Positions 25,637 through 39,645 of a DNA stretch of 60,000 nt are shown here, one piece after another. The position numbers and the translations under genes are program-made. The DNA lies in the NCBI RefSeq assembly GCF_963678635.1, contig NC_087062.1:64641253-64701252 (forward strand). Reading direction: 5' to 3'. Source of the stretch: Symsagittifera roscoffensis. Taxonomy: Eukaryota; Xenacoelomorpha; Acoela; Convolutidae. How positions within the stretch are numbered: the stretch's first letter is position 1; every line of letters starts with the position of its first letter. The notes below the pieces were generated by a model that saw nothing but the letters and a program-made list of their open reading frames with translations, did no database searches and had not been told where the DNA came from.

Positions 25637-27480
25637 GTTCCAAATTGGTTAAAGGAATCTTATTTGGCATAATTGCTGTGTTACTAGGAGCAAAAATTGT
25701 CACTTCATACTTAACATGGCGAGTGAGCTGGTGATTAAAAAAAAATTCAAATTTTAGAAAAAAAATATTTCATTTTAATTTAATACATTTATTTTTTTCT
25801 GTTATTACTGCCTCCACATTAAAGGCAGTCGGAACGCTTAGGGCTTCGTCCTGATACAAGCAGTTTTGTTTGGATTTTGGAAAAAGTATGTAATTTTGTG
25901 TCACCTAATTGCTCCGACTTTTGTAACGAAGTAGCGTAATATTTGTGCGCGGGTGGGGTTTTTTTTACTTCAGACAAGTTTTGACCTTTGACCTAGCCAT
26001 TTTTTGACAGATATTTTTTATCATTCAAAAAGTATTGTTATTTTGAGCTTAAATTTGAAAAAATGTTTCACCTGTGATTTTTTTCGTAAAGTTTTTTGGT
26101 TGTAAAGATTGCCAATTTGGCCAATTTGGGACAATTAACGCGCGATATATTTCGCGCTATAAACGTGTAAGCGGAGAATTAATCCGTCTAAGAAGTCGTT
26201 CCAAATTGGTTAAAGGAATCTTATTTGGCATAATTGCTGTGTTACTAGGAGCAAAAATTGTCACTTCATACTTAACATGGCGAGTGAGCTGGTGATTAAA
26301 AAAAATTCAAATTTTAGAAAAAAAATATTTTATTTTAATTTAATACATTTATTTTTTTTCTGTTATTACTGCTCCACATTAAAGGCAGTCGGAACGTTTA
26401 GGGCTTCGTCCTGATACAAGCAGTTTTGCTTGGATTTTGGAAAAAGTATGTAATTTTGTGTCACCTAATTGCTCCGACTTTTGTAACGAAAGTAGCGTAA
26501 TATTTGTGCGCGGGGTGGGGTTTTTTTTTTTACTTCAGACAAGTTTTGACCTTTGACCTAGCCATTTTTGACAGATATTTTTTTATCATTCAAAAAGTAT
26601 TGTTATTTTGAGCTTAAATTTGAAAAAATGTTTCACCTGTGATTTTTTTCGTAAAGTTTTTTGGTTGTAAAGATTGCCAATTTGGCCAATTTGGGACAAT
26701 TAACGCGCGATATATTTCGCGCTATAAACGTGTAAGCGGAGAATTAATCCGTCTAAGAAGTCGTTCCAAATTGGTTAAAGGAATCTTATTTGGCATATTT
26801 GATGTGTTACTAGGAGCAAAATTTGTCATTTTTCACTTAACATGGCGATTGAGGTGATGATTAAAAAAAATTCAAATTTTAGAAAAAAAATATTTCATTT
26901 TAATTTAATACATTTATTTTTTTTCTGTTATTACTGCTCCACATTAAAGGCAGTCGGAACGTTTAGGGCTTCGTCCTGATACAAGCAGTTTTGTTTCGAT
27001 TTTGGAAAAAGTATGTAATTTTGTGTCACCTAATTGCTCCAATTTTCGTAACGAAAGTAACGGAATAATTGTGCGAGGGGTGGGTTTTTTTTCTTCAGAC
27101 AAACTTTGACTTTTTAACTAACCATTTTTGACAGAATTTTTTATATCATTCAAAAGATATTGTTGTTTTGAGCTTGAATTTGAAAAAATTTTTCATCTGT
27201 GATTAATTTTTGTAAAGTTTTTGGGTTGTAAAGACTGCCATTTTGGCCAAACTGGGACAATTAACGCGCGATATATTTCGCGCTATAAACGCGTAAGCGA
27301 GATTTAATCCATCTAAGAAGTCGTTCCAAATTAATTTGTCATAATTAGCTCAAATAATAGACCTAAAAAGCTGATTTGAGCTGCAAAAACATAAATTTAA
27401 CCAAAAAAATTCAAGGCTAAAAATAAGGGGCAGTGGTTATAATCAGAGATTTTCCTGAAATACGAGAAGTCTCGTTTTAT
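25637..27480 (+). repeat. Tandem array, left block (about 3 monomers)
   Basis: Head-to-tail monomers; the near-palindrome GCGCGATATATTTCGCGC recurs at about 26139, 26703 and 27263. The last monomer decays toward the island: its hairpin segment near 27423-27470 ('ggggcagtggttataatcag') is barely recognisable, as expected at an array edge. Confidence 0.95.
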
Positions 27481-29540
27481 AAGCCCATGGTTCAATCCAA
27501 TATTTAGCAGTTATATATTAACTCTTGGCATTTAACTTTTGGTTTTGATTACAATTCACTTTACGACAACGAGTGTGTAAACCAGAGTGAGCACCGAAAT
27601 TGCTGAAGAAAACTTTTAAATAAAACCTATTTTTTACTAACACCTAGTCTTTCTACTGCCGTGTAGATTCGGGTCAATTCTCTTGAACGAGAAATGGTAA
27701 AAAAAAAAGGCGAAGGTCCAAAAATTGAAGCTTTTTAAAAACTAACTGTGGTCGGAATTTTCTGTGGTTCTTCAACAACTACTGGCATTTCTTAATTTTT
27801 TATTTTGTGGTCTATCCGAATTTGCAAATATACAGCGACAGATTCACTCAATTTAACAATTATCTCCGCGTTAGCTAAAAATGTTTTTTTTTAAACTCTT
27901 GGTTAATAGTCCTAACTAATGTATGCACTTGACCTAGAGATGACTGGTCTTTTGTGATGGGTGCTCGTGCTGATGTAGTTGGAGATGACGACGCCTTTGC
28001 TGACGAAAGCGATCACGCATTTTACCAGAAGAAGTGGAAAAAATACGCTGATAAAGTTAACATTTCAGTTTCAGAGGCAGAAAATCACTGGAAAAATGCT
28101 ATTCGACCAAGAATGAAACGAGAATTGGCCGTAATCTTATCGGTAGACAGAAAGTTACTTGAGCTGGCGCATGAAATTACAGATGTGCTAAATTGGATCA
28201 AAAAGTATATGGAATGTTTTACTAAAGAAGTTGATGGGTATAAGTCTCAATATGGCAACCAATTACCGGAAGTCTTGAGAAAAAGACCTGAAAAGTATTT
28301 CAAAGACTGCGATTTTTTTCGACCGTATTATGATCAACTTAAAAAAATATATGCCTATTTTCCAAAACACATTGCGCCAATCAGAGATAAAATAGCAAGA
28401 CTGAAGCGGGCTTTTGATAACGAAGATGGATCGTTTTATTTGAAAGAGGAAGGCTTCTTTGATTTATACATGTGTCCCACGGAATGCTTTAAGGTCATCA
28501 AAAGGTTTCTTCAGGAGTGTGAAACTTTGGAACCAGTTTTGAAAAGGTATCATGAACAGATCTGTAAAGAAAATTAAGGCCTCGATGAGAGTTCGAGGTA
28601 ATAACTTCGTTTTTGGAGCGCATAATCTCTCAATTATTTCATCAGTTTTAAAGCCTATAAATTCATTTTGCGTTAAAGTATTATAAGCAATGCTTGAAGT
28701 GCTTGCAAATAGTGTAGTTTTGTACATTTTAGGGCACAAAAACTGGAGTATAAAAGATATTTTGTTATCGTAACAACGCAGTCCTAACTGAGAGGGTCAA
28801 ACAACGTCTTTTTTTTATTTTTTTTGAGTCGAACGAGGTCCGGCTTAAGATTTTTGAGTCAAAAGATGTGCGTTTTTGACTTTGCTCCAATTGACCGGAT
28901 AAATTTTTGATAAACTGGACTTTTAAATCTCGTGACTTTTGAGGGAAATGTTTCTCGAGTTTCGTGGAAAAATTTGTTGATTTTTTTTAGTTACCAAACA
29001 GATTTGATGAGATTGACCTAGAAATCTGTTTAAAAAACCATTTCACCAAATTTCAAAATAAGATAGAAAAAAAAACAACTGAAATTGACGTAGAATTTTT
29101 TGGAGCGCATTTTTGTCTAACGTGAAGAATAATAGCGCTGAAAACGCTCTTAAGAAACTTTTATGTTTGGTTGATTGTCTTGAAAACTAGATGACCATTA
29201 CAAGGTCAAACTGTGCACTGAATTGGTTTACGGTTTGGTGCCCCTAGATCACTGACACCCAGAGAAAATTCTCTTAACATGTTCCAAAATGTGAAAGGGA
29301 TCCTATTTTGAGATCAGGGTGGGGCATAACCTAATTCAATTTGATTTCTGAATTCTTAACTGCCAGAATGATCCCAGCTCATTTTATCAGCTTGGGATTT
29401 GGGGGTAAAGGCAGTATTTGTGATCTTGAAATTGAACGTGAGATGAGATCTAAATCTTTGAGAAAAATATGTTCTTCTGAATTTAGTATGCCGCATTATC
29501 AGACTGTAAGATTACCATTCAAACTATTTTGGATTTTAGA
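27481..29540. other. Non-array island inside the tandem array
   Basis: About 2 kb without monomer sequence. It contains the 206-codon ORF at 27957-28577, a loose match to the 23.7 kb tandem unit near 27657, and a decayed copy of the 23445 hairpin near 29207. The monomer resumes near 29541-29560 in mid-unit ('tttcctaattgctccaag'). No terminal repeats or target duplication were found at its edges. Confidence 0.8.
27957..28577 (+). CDS. Unrecognised 206-residue helical protein (hypothetical)
   Basis: An ATG at 27957 opens 206 codons to TAA at 28575. The frame is open a little further back, to a stop at 27930-27932, and 'gacctag' before 27936 could be a splice acceptor, so this may be a last exon. 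The protein is rich in Lys, Glu, Tyr and Phe (e.g. FYQKKWKKYADKVNI, KRPEKYFKDCDFFRPYYDQL), with evenly spaced hydrophobics suggesting long helices. There is no signal peptide or membrane segment. Its length and balanced composition, unlike the low-complexity ORFs around it, argue for real or recently real coding. Function unknown. Confidence 0.55.
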   Translation: MGARADVVGDDDAFADESDHAFYQKKWKKYADKVNISVSEAENHWKNAIRPRMKRELAVILSVDRKLLELAHEITDVLNWIKKYMECFTKEVDGYKSQYGNQLPEVLRKRPEKYFKDCDFFRPYYDQLKKIYAYFPKHIAPIRDKIARLKRAFDNEDGSFYLKEEGFFDLYMCPTECFKVIKRFLQECETLEPVLKRYHEQICKEN

Positions 29541-32500
29541 ATTAGTATCTGAATTCGTATTTCCTAATTGCTCCAAGTTTCGTAACGAAAGTAACGGAAT
29601 AATTGTGCGAGCGGTGGGTTTTTTTTCTTCAGACAAACTTTGACTTTTTAACTAACCATTTTTGACAGTATTTTTTATATCATACAAAAGATATTGTTGT
29701 TTTGAGCTTGAATTTGAAAAAATTTTTCATCTGTGATTATTTTTTGTAAAGTTTTTGGGTTGTAAAGACTGCCATTTTGGCCAAATTGGGACAATTAACG
29801 CGCGATATATTTCGCGCTATAAACGCGTAAGCGAGATTTAATCCGTCTAAGAAGTCGTTCCAAATTGGTTAAAGGAATCTTATTTGGCATAATTGCTGTG
29901 TTACTAGGAGCAAAAATTGTCACTTCATACTTAACATGGCGAGTGAGCTGGTGATTAAAAAAAATTCAAATTTTAGAAAAAAAATATTTCATTTTAATTT
30001 AATACATTTATTTTTTTTCTGTTATTACTGCTCCACATTAAAGGCAGTCGGAACGTTTAGGGCTTCGTCCTCATACAAGCAGTTTTGTTTGGATTTTGGA
30101 AAAAGTATGTAATTTTGTGTCACCTAATTGCTCCGACTTTTGTAACGAAAGTAGCGTAATATTTGTGCGCGGGGTCGGTTTTTTTTTTACTTCAGACAAG
30201 TTTTGACCTTTGACCTAGCCATTTTTGACAGATATTTTTTTATCATTCAAAAATTATTGTTATTTTGAGCTTAAATTTGAAAAAATGTTTCACCTGTGAT
30301 TTTTTTCGTAAAGTTTTTTGGTTGTAAAGATTGCCAATTTGGCCAATTTGGGACAATTAACGCGCGATATATTTCGCGCTATAAACGTGTAAGCGGAGAT
30401 TTAATCCGTCTAAGAAGTCGTTCCAAATTGGTTAAAGGAATCTTATTTGGCATATTTGATGTGTTACTAGGAGCAAAATTTGTCATTTTTCACTTAACAT
30501 GGCGATTGAGGTGATAATTTTTCAAAAAAAAAATTCAAATTTTAGAAAAAAAATATTTCATTTTAATTTAATACATTTATTTTTTTTCTGTTATTACTGC
30601 TCCACATTAAAGGCAGTCGGAACGTTTAGGGCTTCATCCTGATACAAGCAGTTTTGTTTGGATTTTGGAAAAAGTATGTAATTTTGTGTCACCTAATTGC
30701 TCCGACTTTTGTAACGAAAGTAGCGTGATATTTGTGCGCGGGGTGGGTTTTTTTTTACTTCAGACAAGTTTTGACCTTTGACCTAGCCATTTTTGACAGA
30801 TATTTTTTTATCATTCAAAAAGTATTGTTATTTTGAGCTTAAATTTGAAAAAATATTTCACCTGTGATTTTTTTCGTAAAGTTTTTTGGTTGTAAAGATT
30901 GCCAATTTGGCCAATTTGGGACAATTAACGCGCGATATATTTCGCGCTATAAACGTGTAAGCGGAGATTTAATCCGTCTAAGAAGTCGTTCCAAATTGGT
31001 TGAAGGAATCTTATTTGGCATATTTGATGTGTTACTAGGAGCAAAATTTGTCATTTTTCACTTAACATGGCGATTGAGGTGATAATTTTTCAAAAAAAAA
31101 ATTCAAATTTTAGAAAAAAAATATTTCATTTTAATTTAATACATTTATTTTTTTTCTGTTATTACTGCTCCACATTAAAGGCAGTCGGAACGTTTAGGGC
31201 TTCGTCCTGATACAAGCAGTTTTGTTTGGATTTTGGAAAAAGTATGTAATTTTGTGTCACCTAATTGCTCCGACTTTTGTAACGAAAGTAACGGAATAAT
31301 TGTGCGAGGGGTGGGTTTTTTTCTTCAGACAAACTTTGAATTTTTAACTAACTATTTTTGACAGAATTTTTTATATCCTTCAAAAGATATTGTTGTTTTG
31401 AGCTTGAATTTGAAAAAATGTTTCATCTGTGATTATTTTTCGTAAAGTTTTTGGGTTCTAAAGATTGCCATTTTGGCCAATTTGGGACAATTAACGCGCG
31501 ATATATTTCGCGCTATAAACGCGTAAGCGGAGATTTAATCCGTCTAAGAAGTCGTTCCAAATTGGTTAAAGGAATCTTATTTGGCATAATTGATGTAATA
31601 CTAGGAGCACAATTTGTCATTTTATACTTAACATGGCAATTGAAGTGATGATTTTTATTTAAAAAATTCAGATTTAAAAAAAAACTTCATTTTAATTTAT
31701 TACATTTAGTTTTTTTTGTTTTTACTGCTCCATAATAAAGGCAGTCGGAACGGTCAGGGCTTCGCCCTTATACAAGCAGTTTTAATTAGATTTTGGAAAA
31801 AGTTGGTCATTTCGTATCTCCTAATTGCTCCGACTTTCGATACGAAAGTAACGGAATATTTGTGCTCGGGGTGGGTTTTTTTTTCTACAGACAAGTTTCG
31901 ACTTTTGAACTAGTCATTTTTGACAGAATTTTTTTTTTATCATTCAAAAGGTATTGTTGTTCTGAGCTTAAATTTGAAAAAAGTATCAACTGTGATTTTT
32001 TTTCGTAAATTTTTTGGGTTGTAAATATTGCCAATTTGGCCAATTTGGGACAATTAACGCGCGATATATTTCGCACTATAAACGCGTAAGCGGAGGTTTA
32101 ATCCGTCTAAGAAGTCGTTCCAAGTTGGTTAAAGGAATCTTATTTGGCATAATTGCTGTGTTACCCAGGAGCAAAAATTGTCACTTCATACTTAACATGG
32201 CGAGTGAGCTGGTGATTAAAAAAAATTCAAATTTTAGAAAAAAAATATTTCATTTTAATTTAATACATTTATTTTTTTTCTGTTAATACTGCTCCACATT
32301 AAAGGCAGTCGGAACGTTTAGGGCTTCGTCTTGATACAAGCAGTTTTGTTTGGATTTTGGAAAAAGTATGTAATTTTGTGTCACCTAATTGCTCCGACTT
32401 TTGTAACGAAAGTAGCGTAATATTTGTGCGCGGGGTGGGTTTTTTTTTTTACTTCAGACAAATTTTGACCTTTGACCTAGCCATTTTTGACAGATATTTT

Positions 32501-33179
32501 TTTATCATTCAAAAAGTATTGTTATTTTGAGCTTAAATTTGAAAAAATGTTTCATCTGTGATTTTTTTCGTAAGGTTTTTTGGTTGTAAAGATTGCCAAT
32601 TTGGCCAATTTGGGACAATTAACGCGCGATATATTTCGCGCTATAAACGTGTAAGCGGAGAATTAATCCGTCTAAGAAGTCGTTCCAAATTGGTTAAAGG
32701 AATCTTATTTGGCATATTTGATGTGTTACTAGGAGCAAAATTTGTCATTTTTCACTTAACATGGCGATTGAGGTGATGATTAAAAAAAATTCAAATTTTA
32801 GAAAAAAAATATTTCATTTTAATTTAATACATTTATTTTTTTTCTGTTATTACTGCTCCACATTAAAAGCAGTCGGAACGTTTAGGGCTTCGTCCTGATA
32901 CAAGCAGTTTTGTTCGATTTTGGAAAAAGTATGTAATTTTGTGTCACCTAATTGCTCCAATTTTCGTAACGAAAGTAACGGAATAATTGTGCGAGGGGTG
33001 GGTTTTTTTTCTTCAGACAAACTTTGACTTTTTAACTAACCATTTTTGACAGATATTTTTTTATCATTCAAAAAGTATTGTTATTTTGAGCTTAAATTTG
33101 AAAAAATGTTTCACCTGTGATTTTTTTCGTAAAGTTTTTTGGTTGTAAAGATTGGCAATTTGGCCAATTTGGGACAATT

Positions 33180-34200
33180 AACGCGCGATATATTTCGCGC
33201 TATAAACGTGTAAGCGGAGAATTAATCCGTCTAAGAAGTCGTTCCAAATTGGTTAAAGGAATCTTATTTGGCAAATTTGATGTGTTGCTATTAGCAAAAT
33301 TTGTCATTTTTCACTTAACATGGCGATTGGGGTGATGATTTTTCAAAAAAAAATTCAAATTTTAGAAAAAAAATGTTTCATTTTAATTTAATACATTTAT
33401 TTTTTTTCTGTTATTACTGCTCCGTATTAAAAGCAGTCGGAACGTTCAGGGCTTCGTCTTGATACAAGCAGTTTTGTTTGGATTTTGGAAATCGTATGAA
33501 ATTTTGTATCACCTAATTGCTCCGATTTTCATAACGAAAGTAACGGAATAATTGTGCGAGGGGTGGGTTTTTTTCTTCAGACAAACTTTGAAGTTTTAAC
33601 TAACCATTTTTGACAAAATTTTTTATATCCTTCAAAAGATATTGTTGTTTTGAGCTTGAATTTGAAAAAATGTTTCATCTGTGATTATTTTTCGTAAAGT
33701 TTTTGGGTTCTAAAGATTGCCATTTTGGCCAATTTGGGACAATTAACGCGCGATATATTTCGCGCTATAAACGCGTAAGCGGAGATTTAATCCGTCTAAG
33801 AAGTCGTTCCAAATTGGTTAAAGGAATCTTATTTGGCATAATTGATGTGTTACTATGAGCACAATTTGTTATTTTATACTTAACATGGCGATTGAAGTGA
33901 TGATTTTTATTTAAAAAATTCAGATTTAAAAAAAAACTTCATTTTAATTTATTACATTTAGTTTTTTTTGTTTTTACTGCTCCATAATAAAGGCAGTCGG
34001 AACGGTCAGGGCTTCGCCCTTATACAAGCAGTTTTAATTAGATTTTGGAAAAATTTGGTCATTTCGTATCTCCTAATTGCTCCGACTTTCGATACGAAAG
34101 TAACGGAATATTTGTGCTCGGGGTGGGTTATTTTTTCTTCAGACAAGTTTCGACTTGTGAACTAGTCATTTTTGACAGAATTTTTTTATATCATTCAAAA
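33180..34200 (+). repeat. Higher-order duplicate, 2.84 kb apart (copy 1)
   Basis: Markers such as 'ggcaaatttgatgtgttgct' and 'gaagttttaactaaccattt' recur 2,843 bp away at 36022-37040, and the 65-codon frames at 33968, 34530 and 36811 translate identically. 34530 is also a 562 bp shifted near-identical monomer copy. Unequal exchange or gene conversion is the likely cause. Confidence 0.75.
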
Positions 34201-36021
34201 GGTATTGTTGTTTTGAGCTTAAATTTGAAAAATGTATCAACTGTGATTTTTTTTCGTAAATTTTTTGGGTTGTAAAGATTGCCAATTTGGCCAATTTGGG
34301 ACAATTAACGCGCGATATATTTCGCACTATAAACGCGTAAGCGGAGATTTAATCCGTCTAAGAAGTCGTTCCAAATTGGTTAAAGGAATCTTATTTGGCA
34401 TAACTGATGTGTTACTATGAGCACAATTTGTCATTTTATACTTAACATGGCGATTGAAGTGATGATTTTTATTTAAAAAATTCAGATTTAAAAAAAAACT
34501 TCATTTTAATTTATTACATTTAGTTTTTTTTGTTTTTACTGCTCCATAATAAAGGCAGTCGGAACGGTCAGGGCTTCGCCCTTATACAAGCAGTTTTAAT
34601 TAGATTTTGGAAAAATTTGGTCATTTCGTATCTCCTAATTGCTCCGACTTTCGATACGAAAGTAACGGAATATTTGTGCTCGGGGTGGGTTATTTTTTCT
34701 TCAGACAAGTTTCGACTTGTGAACTAGTCATTTTTGACAGAATTTTTTTATATCATTCAAAAGGTATTGTTGTTTTGAGCTTAAATTTGAAAAATGTATC
34801 AACTGTGATTTTTTTTCGTAAATTTTTTGGGTTGTAAAGATTGCCAATTTGGCCAATTTGGGACAACTAACGCGCGATATATTTTCGCGCTATAAACGCG
34901 TAAGCGAGATTTAATCCGTCTAAGAAGTCGTTCCCAATTGGTTAAAGGAATCTTATTAGGCATAATTGATATGTTACTAGGAGCGAAAATTGTCACTTCA
35001 TACTTAACATGGCGAGTGAGGTGATGAATTAAAAAAAAAATCAAATTTTAGAAAAAAATTAATATTCCATTTCAATTTATTACATTTATTTTTTTTCTGT
35101 TATTACTGCTCCATATTAAAGGCAGTCGGAACGTTCAGGGCTTCGTCCTGATACAAGCAGTTTTGTTTGAATTTTGGAAATAGTATGTAATTTCGTATCT
35201 TCTAATTGCTCCGAATTTCGATACGAAAGTAACGGAATATTTGTGCTCGGGGTGGGATATTTTTTTTTCAGACAAATTTCGACTTTTGAAATAGCCGTTT
35301 TTGACAGATTTTTTAAAAATCATTCAAAAGGTATTGTTGTTTGGAGCTTAACTTGAAAAAATGTTGCACCTGTGATTGTTTTTCGTGAAGTTTTTGGGTT
35401 GTAAAGATTGCCATTTTGGCCAATTTGGGATAATTAACGCGCGATATATTTCGCGCTGTAAACGCATAAGCGGACATTTAATCTGTCTAAGAAGTGGTTC
35501 CAAATTGGTTAAAGGAATATTATGTTACTAGGAGCAAAATTTGTCAATTTTATACTTAACATGGCTAGTGAGGTGATGATTTTTATAAAAAAATTTCAAA
35601 TTTTAGAAAAAAAAATTCATTTTTATTTATAACATTTATTTTTTTTCTGTTATTACTGCTCCATAAGAAAGACAGCTGGAACGTTCAGGGCTTCGCCCTG
35701 ATACAAGCAGTTTTGTTTGGATAATGGAAACAGTATGGAATTTCCTATCTCCTAATTGCTCCGAATTTCGATACGAAAGTAACGGAATATTTGTGCTCGG
35801 GGTGGGTTATTTTTTCTTCAGACAAATTTCGACTTTTGAAGAACAAGCCATTTTTGACATAGTTTTGAAGTTTTAACTAACCATTTTTGACAAAATTTTT
35901 TATATCCTTCAAAAGATATTGTTGTTTTGAGCTTGAATTTGAAAAAATGTTTCATCTGTGATTATTTTTCGTAAAGTTTTTGGGTTCTAAAGATTGCCAT
36001 TTTGGCCAATTTGGGACAATT

Positions 36022-37040
36022 AACGCGCGATATATTTCGCGCTATAAACGTGTAAGCGGAGAATTAATCCGTCTAAGAAGTCGTTCCAAATTGGTTAAAG
36101 GAATCTTATTTGGCAAATTTGATGTGTTGCTAGGAGCAAAATTTGTCATTTTTCACTTAACATGGCAATTGGGGTGATGATTTTTCAAAAAAAAATTCAA
36201 ATTTTAGAAAAAAAATATTTCATTTTAATTTAATACATTTATTTTTTTTTCTGTTATTACTGCTCCGTATTAAAAGCAGTCGGAACAATCAGGGCTTCGT
36301 CTTCATACAAGCAGTTTTGTTTGGATTTTGGAAATCGTATGAAATTTTGTATCACCTAATTGCTCCGATTTTCATAACGAAAGTAACGGAATAATTGTGC
36401 GAGGGGTGGGTTTTTTTCTTCAGACAAACTTTGAAGTTTTAACTAACCATTTTTGACAAAATTTTTTATATCCTTCAAAAGATATTGTTGTTTTGAGCTT
36501 GAATTTGAAAAAATGTTTCATCTGTGATTATTTTTCGTAAAGTTTTTGGGTTCTAAAGATTGCCATTTTGGCCAATTTGGGACAATTAACGCGCGATATA
36601 TTTCGCGCTATAAACGCGTAAGCGGAGATTTAATCCGTCTAAGAAGTCGTTCCAAATTGGTTAAAGGAATCTTATTTGGCATAATTGATGTGTTACTATG
36701 AGCACAATTTGTCATTTCATACTTAACATGGCGATTGAAGTGATGATTTTTATTTAAAAAATTCAGATTTAAAAAAAAACTTCATTTTAATTTATTACAT
36801 TTAGTTTTTTTTGTTTTTACTGCTCCATAATAAAGGCAGTCGGAACGGTCAGGGCTTCGCCCTTATACAAGCAGTTTTAATTAGATTTTGGAAAAATTTG
36901 GTCATTTCGTATCTCCTAATTGCTCCGACTTTCGATACGAAAGTAACGGAATATTTGTGCTCGGGGTGGGTTATTTTTTCTTCAGACAAGTTTCGACTTG
37001 TGAACTAGTCATTTTTGACAGAATTTTTTAAAATCATTCA
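36022..37040 (+). repeat. Higher-order duplicate, 2.84 kb apart (copy 2)
   Basis: Partner of 33180-34200. Its left side is a visible recombination junction near 35863, where 'ttgacatag' jumps back to 'ttttgaagttttaac', so one monomer carries the 'catttttgaca' block twice. Confidence 0.75.
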
Positions 37041-39645
37041 AAAGGTATTGTTGTTTTGAGCTTAAATTTGAAAAATGTATCAACTGTGATTTTTTTTCGT
37101 AAATTTTTTGGGTTGTAAAGATTGCCAATTTGGCCAATTTGGGACAATTAACGCGCGATATATTTCGCACTATAAACGCGTAAGCGGAGGTTTAATCCGT
37201 CTAAGAAGTCGTTCCAAAATGGTTAAAGGAATCTTATTCAGCATAATTGATGTGTTACTAGTGAGGTGATGATTTTTAAAAAATAATCGAATTTTAGAAA
37301 AAAAAATTCATTTTAATGTATTACATTTAATTTTTTTTCTGTTATTACTGCTCCCTAATAAAGGCAGTGGGAAAGTTCAGGGCTTCGCCCTGATACAAGC
37401 AGTTTTGTATGGATTTCGGAAATAGTATGTAAATTCGTATCTCCTAATTGCTCCGATTTTGTAACGAAAGTAATGGAATATTTGTGCGCGGGGTGGGTTT
37501 TTTTACTTCAGACAAGTTTCGACTTTTGAACTATCCATTTTTGACAGAATTTTTTAAAATCATTCAGAAGGTATTGTTGTCTTAAGCTTACATTTTTAAA
37601 AAATGTTTCAAATTTAATTGTTTTTCCTAAAGTTTTTGGGTTGTAAAGATTTCCATTTTGGCCAATTTGGGACAATTAACGCGCGATATATTTCGCGCTG
37701 TAAGCGCGTAAGCGGAGATTTAATCCGTCTAAGCTAAGAAGTTGTTCCAAATTGGGTAAAAGAATCTTATTTGGCATAATTTATGTGTTACTAGGAGCAA
37801 AATTTGTCAATTTTTTACTTAACATGGCTAGTGAGGTGATGATTTTTATAAAAACTTCAAATTTTAGAAAAAAAATTTCATTTTTTTTTATTACATTTAA
37901 TTTTTTTTCTGTTAATACTGCTCTATAATGAAGGCAGTGGGAAAGTTCAGGGCTTCGCCCTGATACAAGCAGTTTTGTATGGATTTCGGAAATAGTATGT
38001 AAATTCGTATCTCCTAATTGCTCCGATTTTGTAACGAAAGTAATGGAATATTTGTGCGCGGGGTGGGTTTTTTTACTTCAGACAAGTTTCGACTTTTGAA
38101 CTATCCATTTTTGACAGAATGTTTTAAAATCATTCAGAAGGTATTGTTGTCTTAAGCTTACATTTTTAAAAAATGTTTCAAATTTAATTGTTTTTCCTAA
38201 AGTTTTTGGGTTGTAAAGATTTCCATTTTGGCCAATTTGGGACAATTAACGCGCGATATATTTCGCGCTATAAACGCGTAAGCGGAGATTTAATCCGTCT
38301 AAGAATTCCTTCCAAATTGGTTTAAGGAGTCTTATTTGGAAAAATTGATATGTTACTAGGAGCAATATTTGTCACTTTATACTTAACATGGAAAGAGAGG
38401 TCATGTCTTTTTCAAAAAATTTCAAATTTTAGAAAAAAAAATTTCATTTAAATTTATTACATTTAATTTTTTTTCTGTTATTACTGCTCCATAATAAAGG
38501 CATTCGCAACGTTCAGGGCTTCGTCTTGATACAAGCAGTTTTGTTTGGATTTTGGAAATAGTATGTAAATTCGTATCTCCTAATTGCTCCGAATTTCGAT
38601 ACGAAAGTAACGGAATATTTGTGCTCGGGGTGGGATATTTTTTTTTCAGACAAATTTCGACTTTTGAAATAGCCATTTTTGACAGAATTTTTTAAAATCA
38701 TTCAAAAGGTATTAATGTCTTAAGCTTACATTTTGATAAAATGTTTCAACTGTGATTGTTTTTCGTAGAGTTTTTGGGTTGTAAAGATTACCATTTTGGC
38801 CAATTTGGGACAATTAACGCGCGATATTTTCGCGCTATAAACGCGTAAGCGAGATTTAATCCGTCTAAGAAGTCGTTGCCAATTGGTTAAAGGAATCTTA
38901 TTAGGCATAATTGATATGTTACTAGGAGCGAAAATTGTCACTTCATACTTAACATGGCGAGTGAGGTGATGAATTAAAAAAAAAATCAAATTTTAGAAAA
39001 AAATTAATATTCCATTTCAATTTATTACATTTATTTTTTTTCTGTTAATACTGCTCCATATTAAAGGCAGTCGGAACGTTCAGGGCTTCGTCGTGATACA
39101 AGCAGTTTTGTTTGAATTTTGGAAATAGTATGTAGTTTCGTATCTTCTAATTGCTCCGAATTTCGATACGAAAGTAACGGAATATTTGTGCTCGGGGTGG
39201 GATGTTTTTTTTCAGACAAATTTCGACTTTTGAAATAGCCGTTTTTGACAGATTTTTTAAAAATCATTCAAAAGTTATTGTTGTTTGGAGCTTAACTTGA
39301 AAAAATGTTGCACCTGTGATTGTTTTTCGTGAAGTTTTTGGGTTGTAAAGATTGCCATTTTGGCCAATTTGGGATAACTAACGCGCGATATATTTCGCGC
39401 TATAAACGCGTAAGCGGAGATTTAATCCGTCTAAGAAGTCGTTCCAAATTGGTTAAAGGAATCTTATTTGGCATAATTGATGTGTTATAAGGAGCGAAAT
39501 TTGTCATTTTATACTTAACATGGCGAGTGAAATTATGATTTTTTAAAAAAAAATTTCAATTTTTAGAAAAAAAAATTCATTTTTATTTATTACATTTATT
39601 TTTTTTCTGTTATTACTGTTCCATAAGAAAGACAGCTGGAACGTT

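Noticed and set aside
25347-25734. ORFs on both strands across the N run
   Set aside because: Unknown bases were read as open codons; there is no real sequence.
29341-29643. 100-codon plus-strand ORF
   Set aside because: It crosses the junction between island and array monomer, so its second half is satellite sequence.
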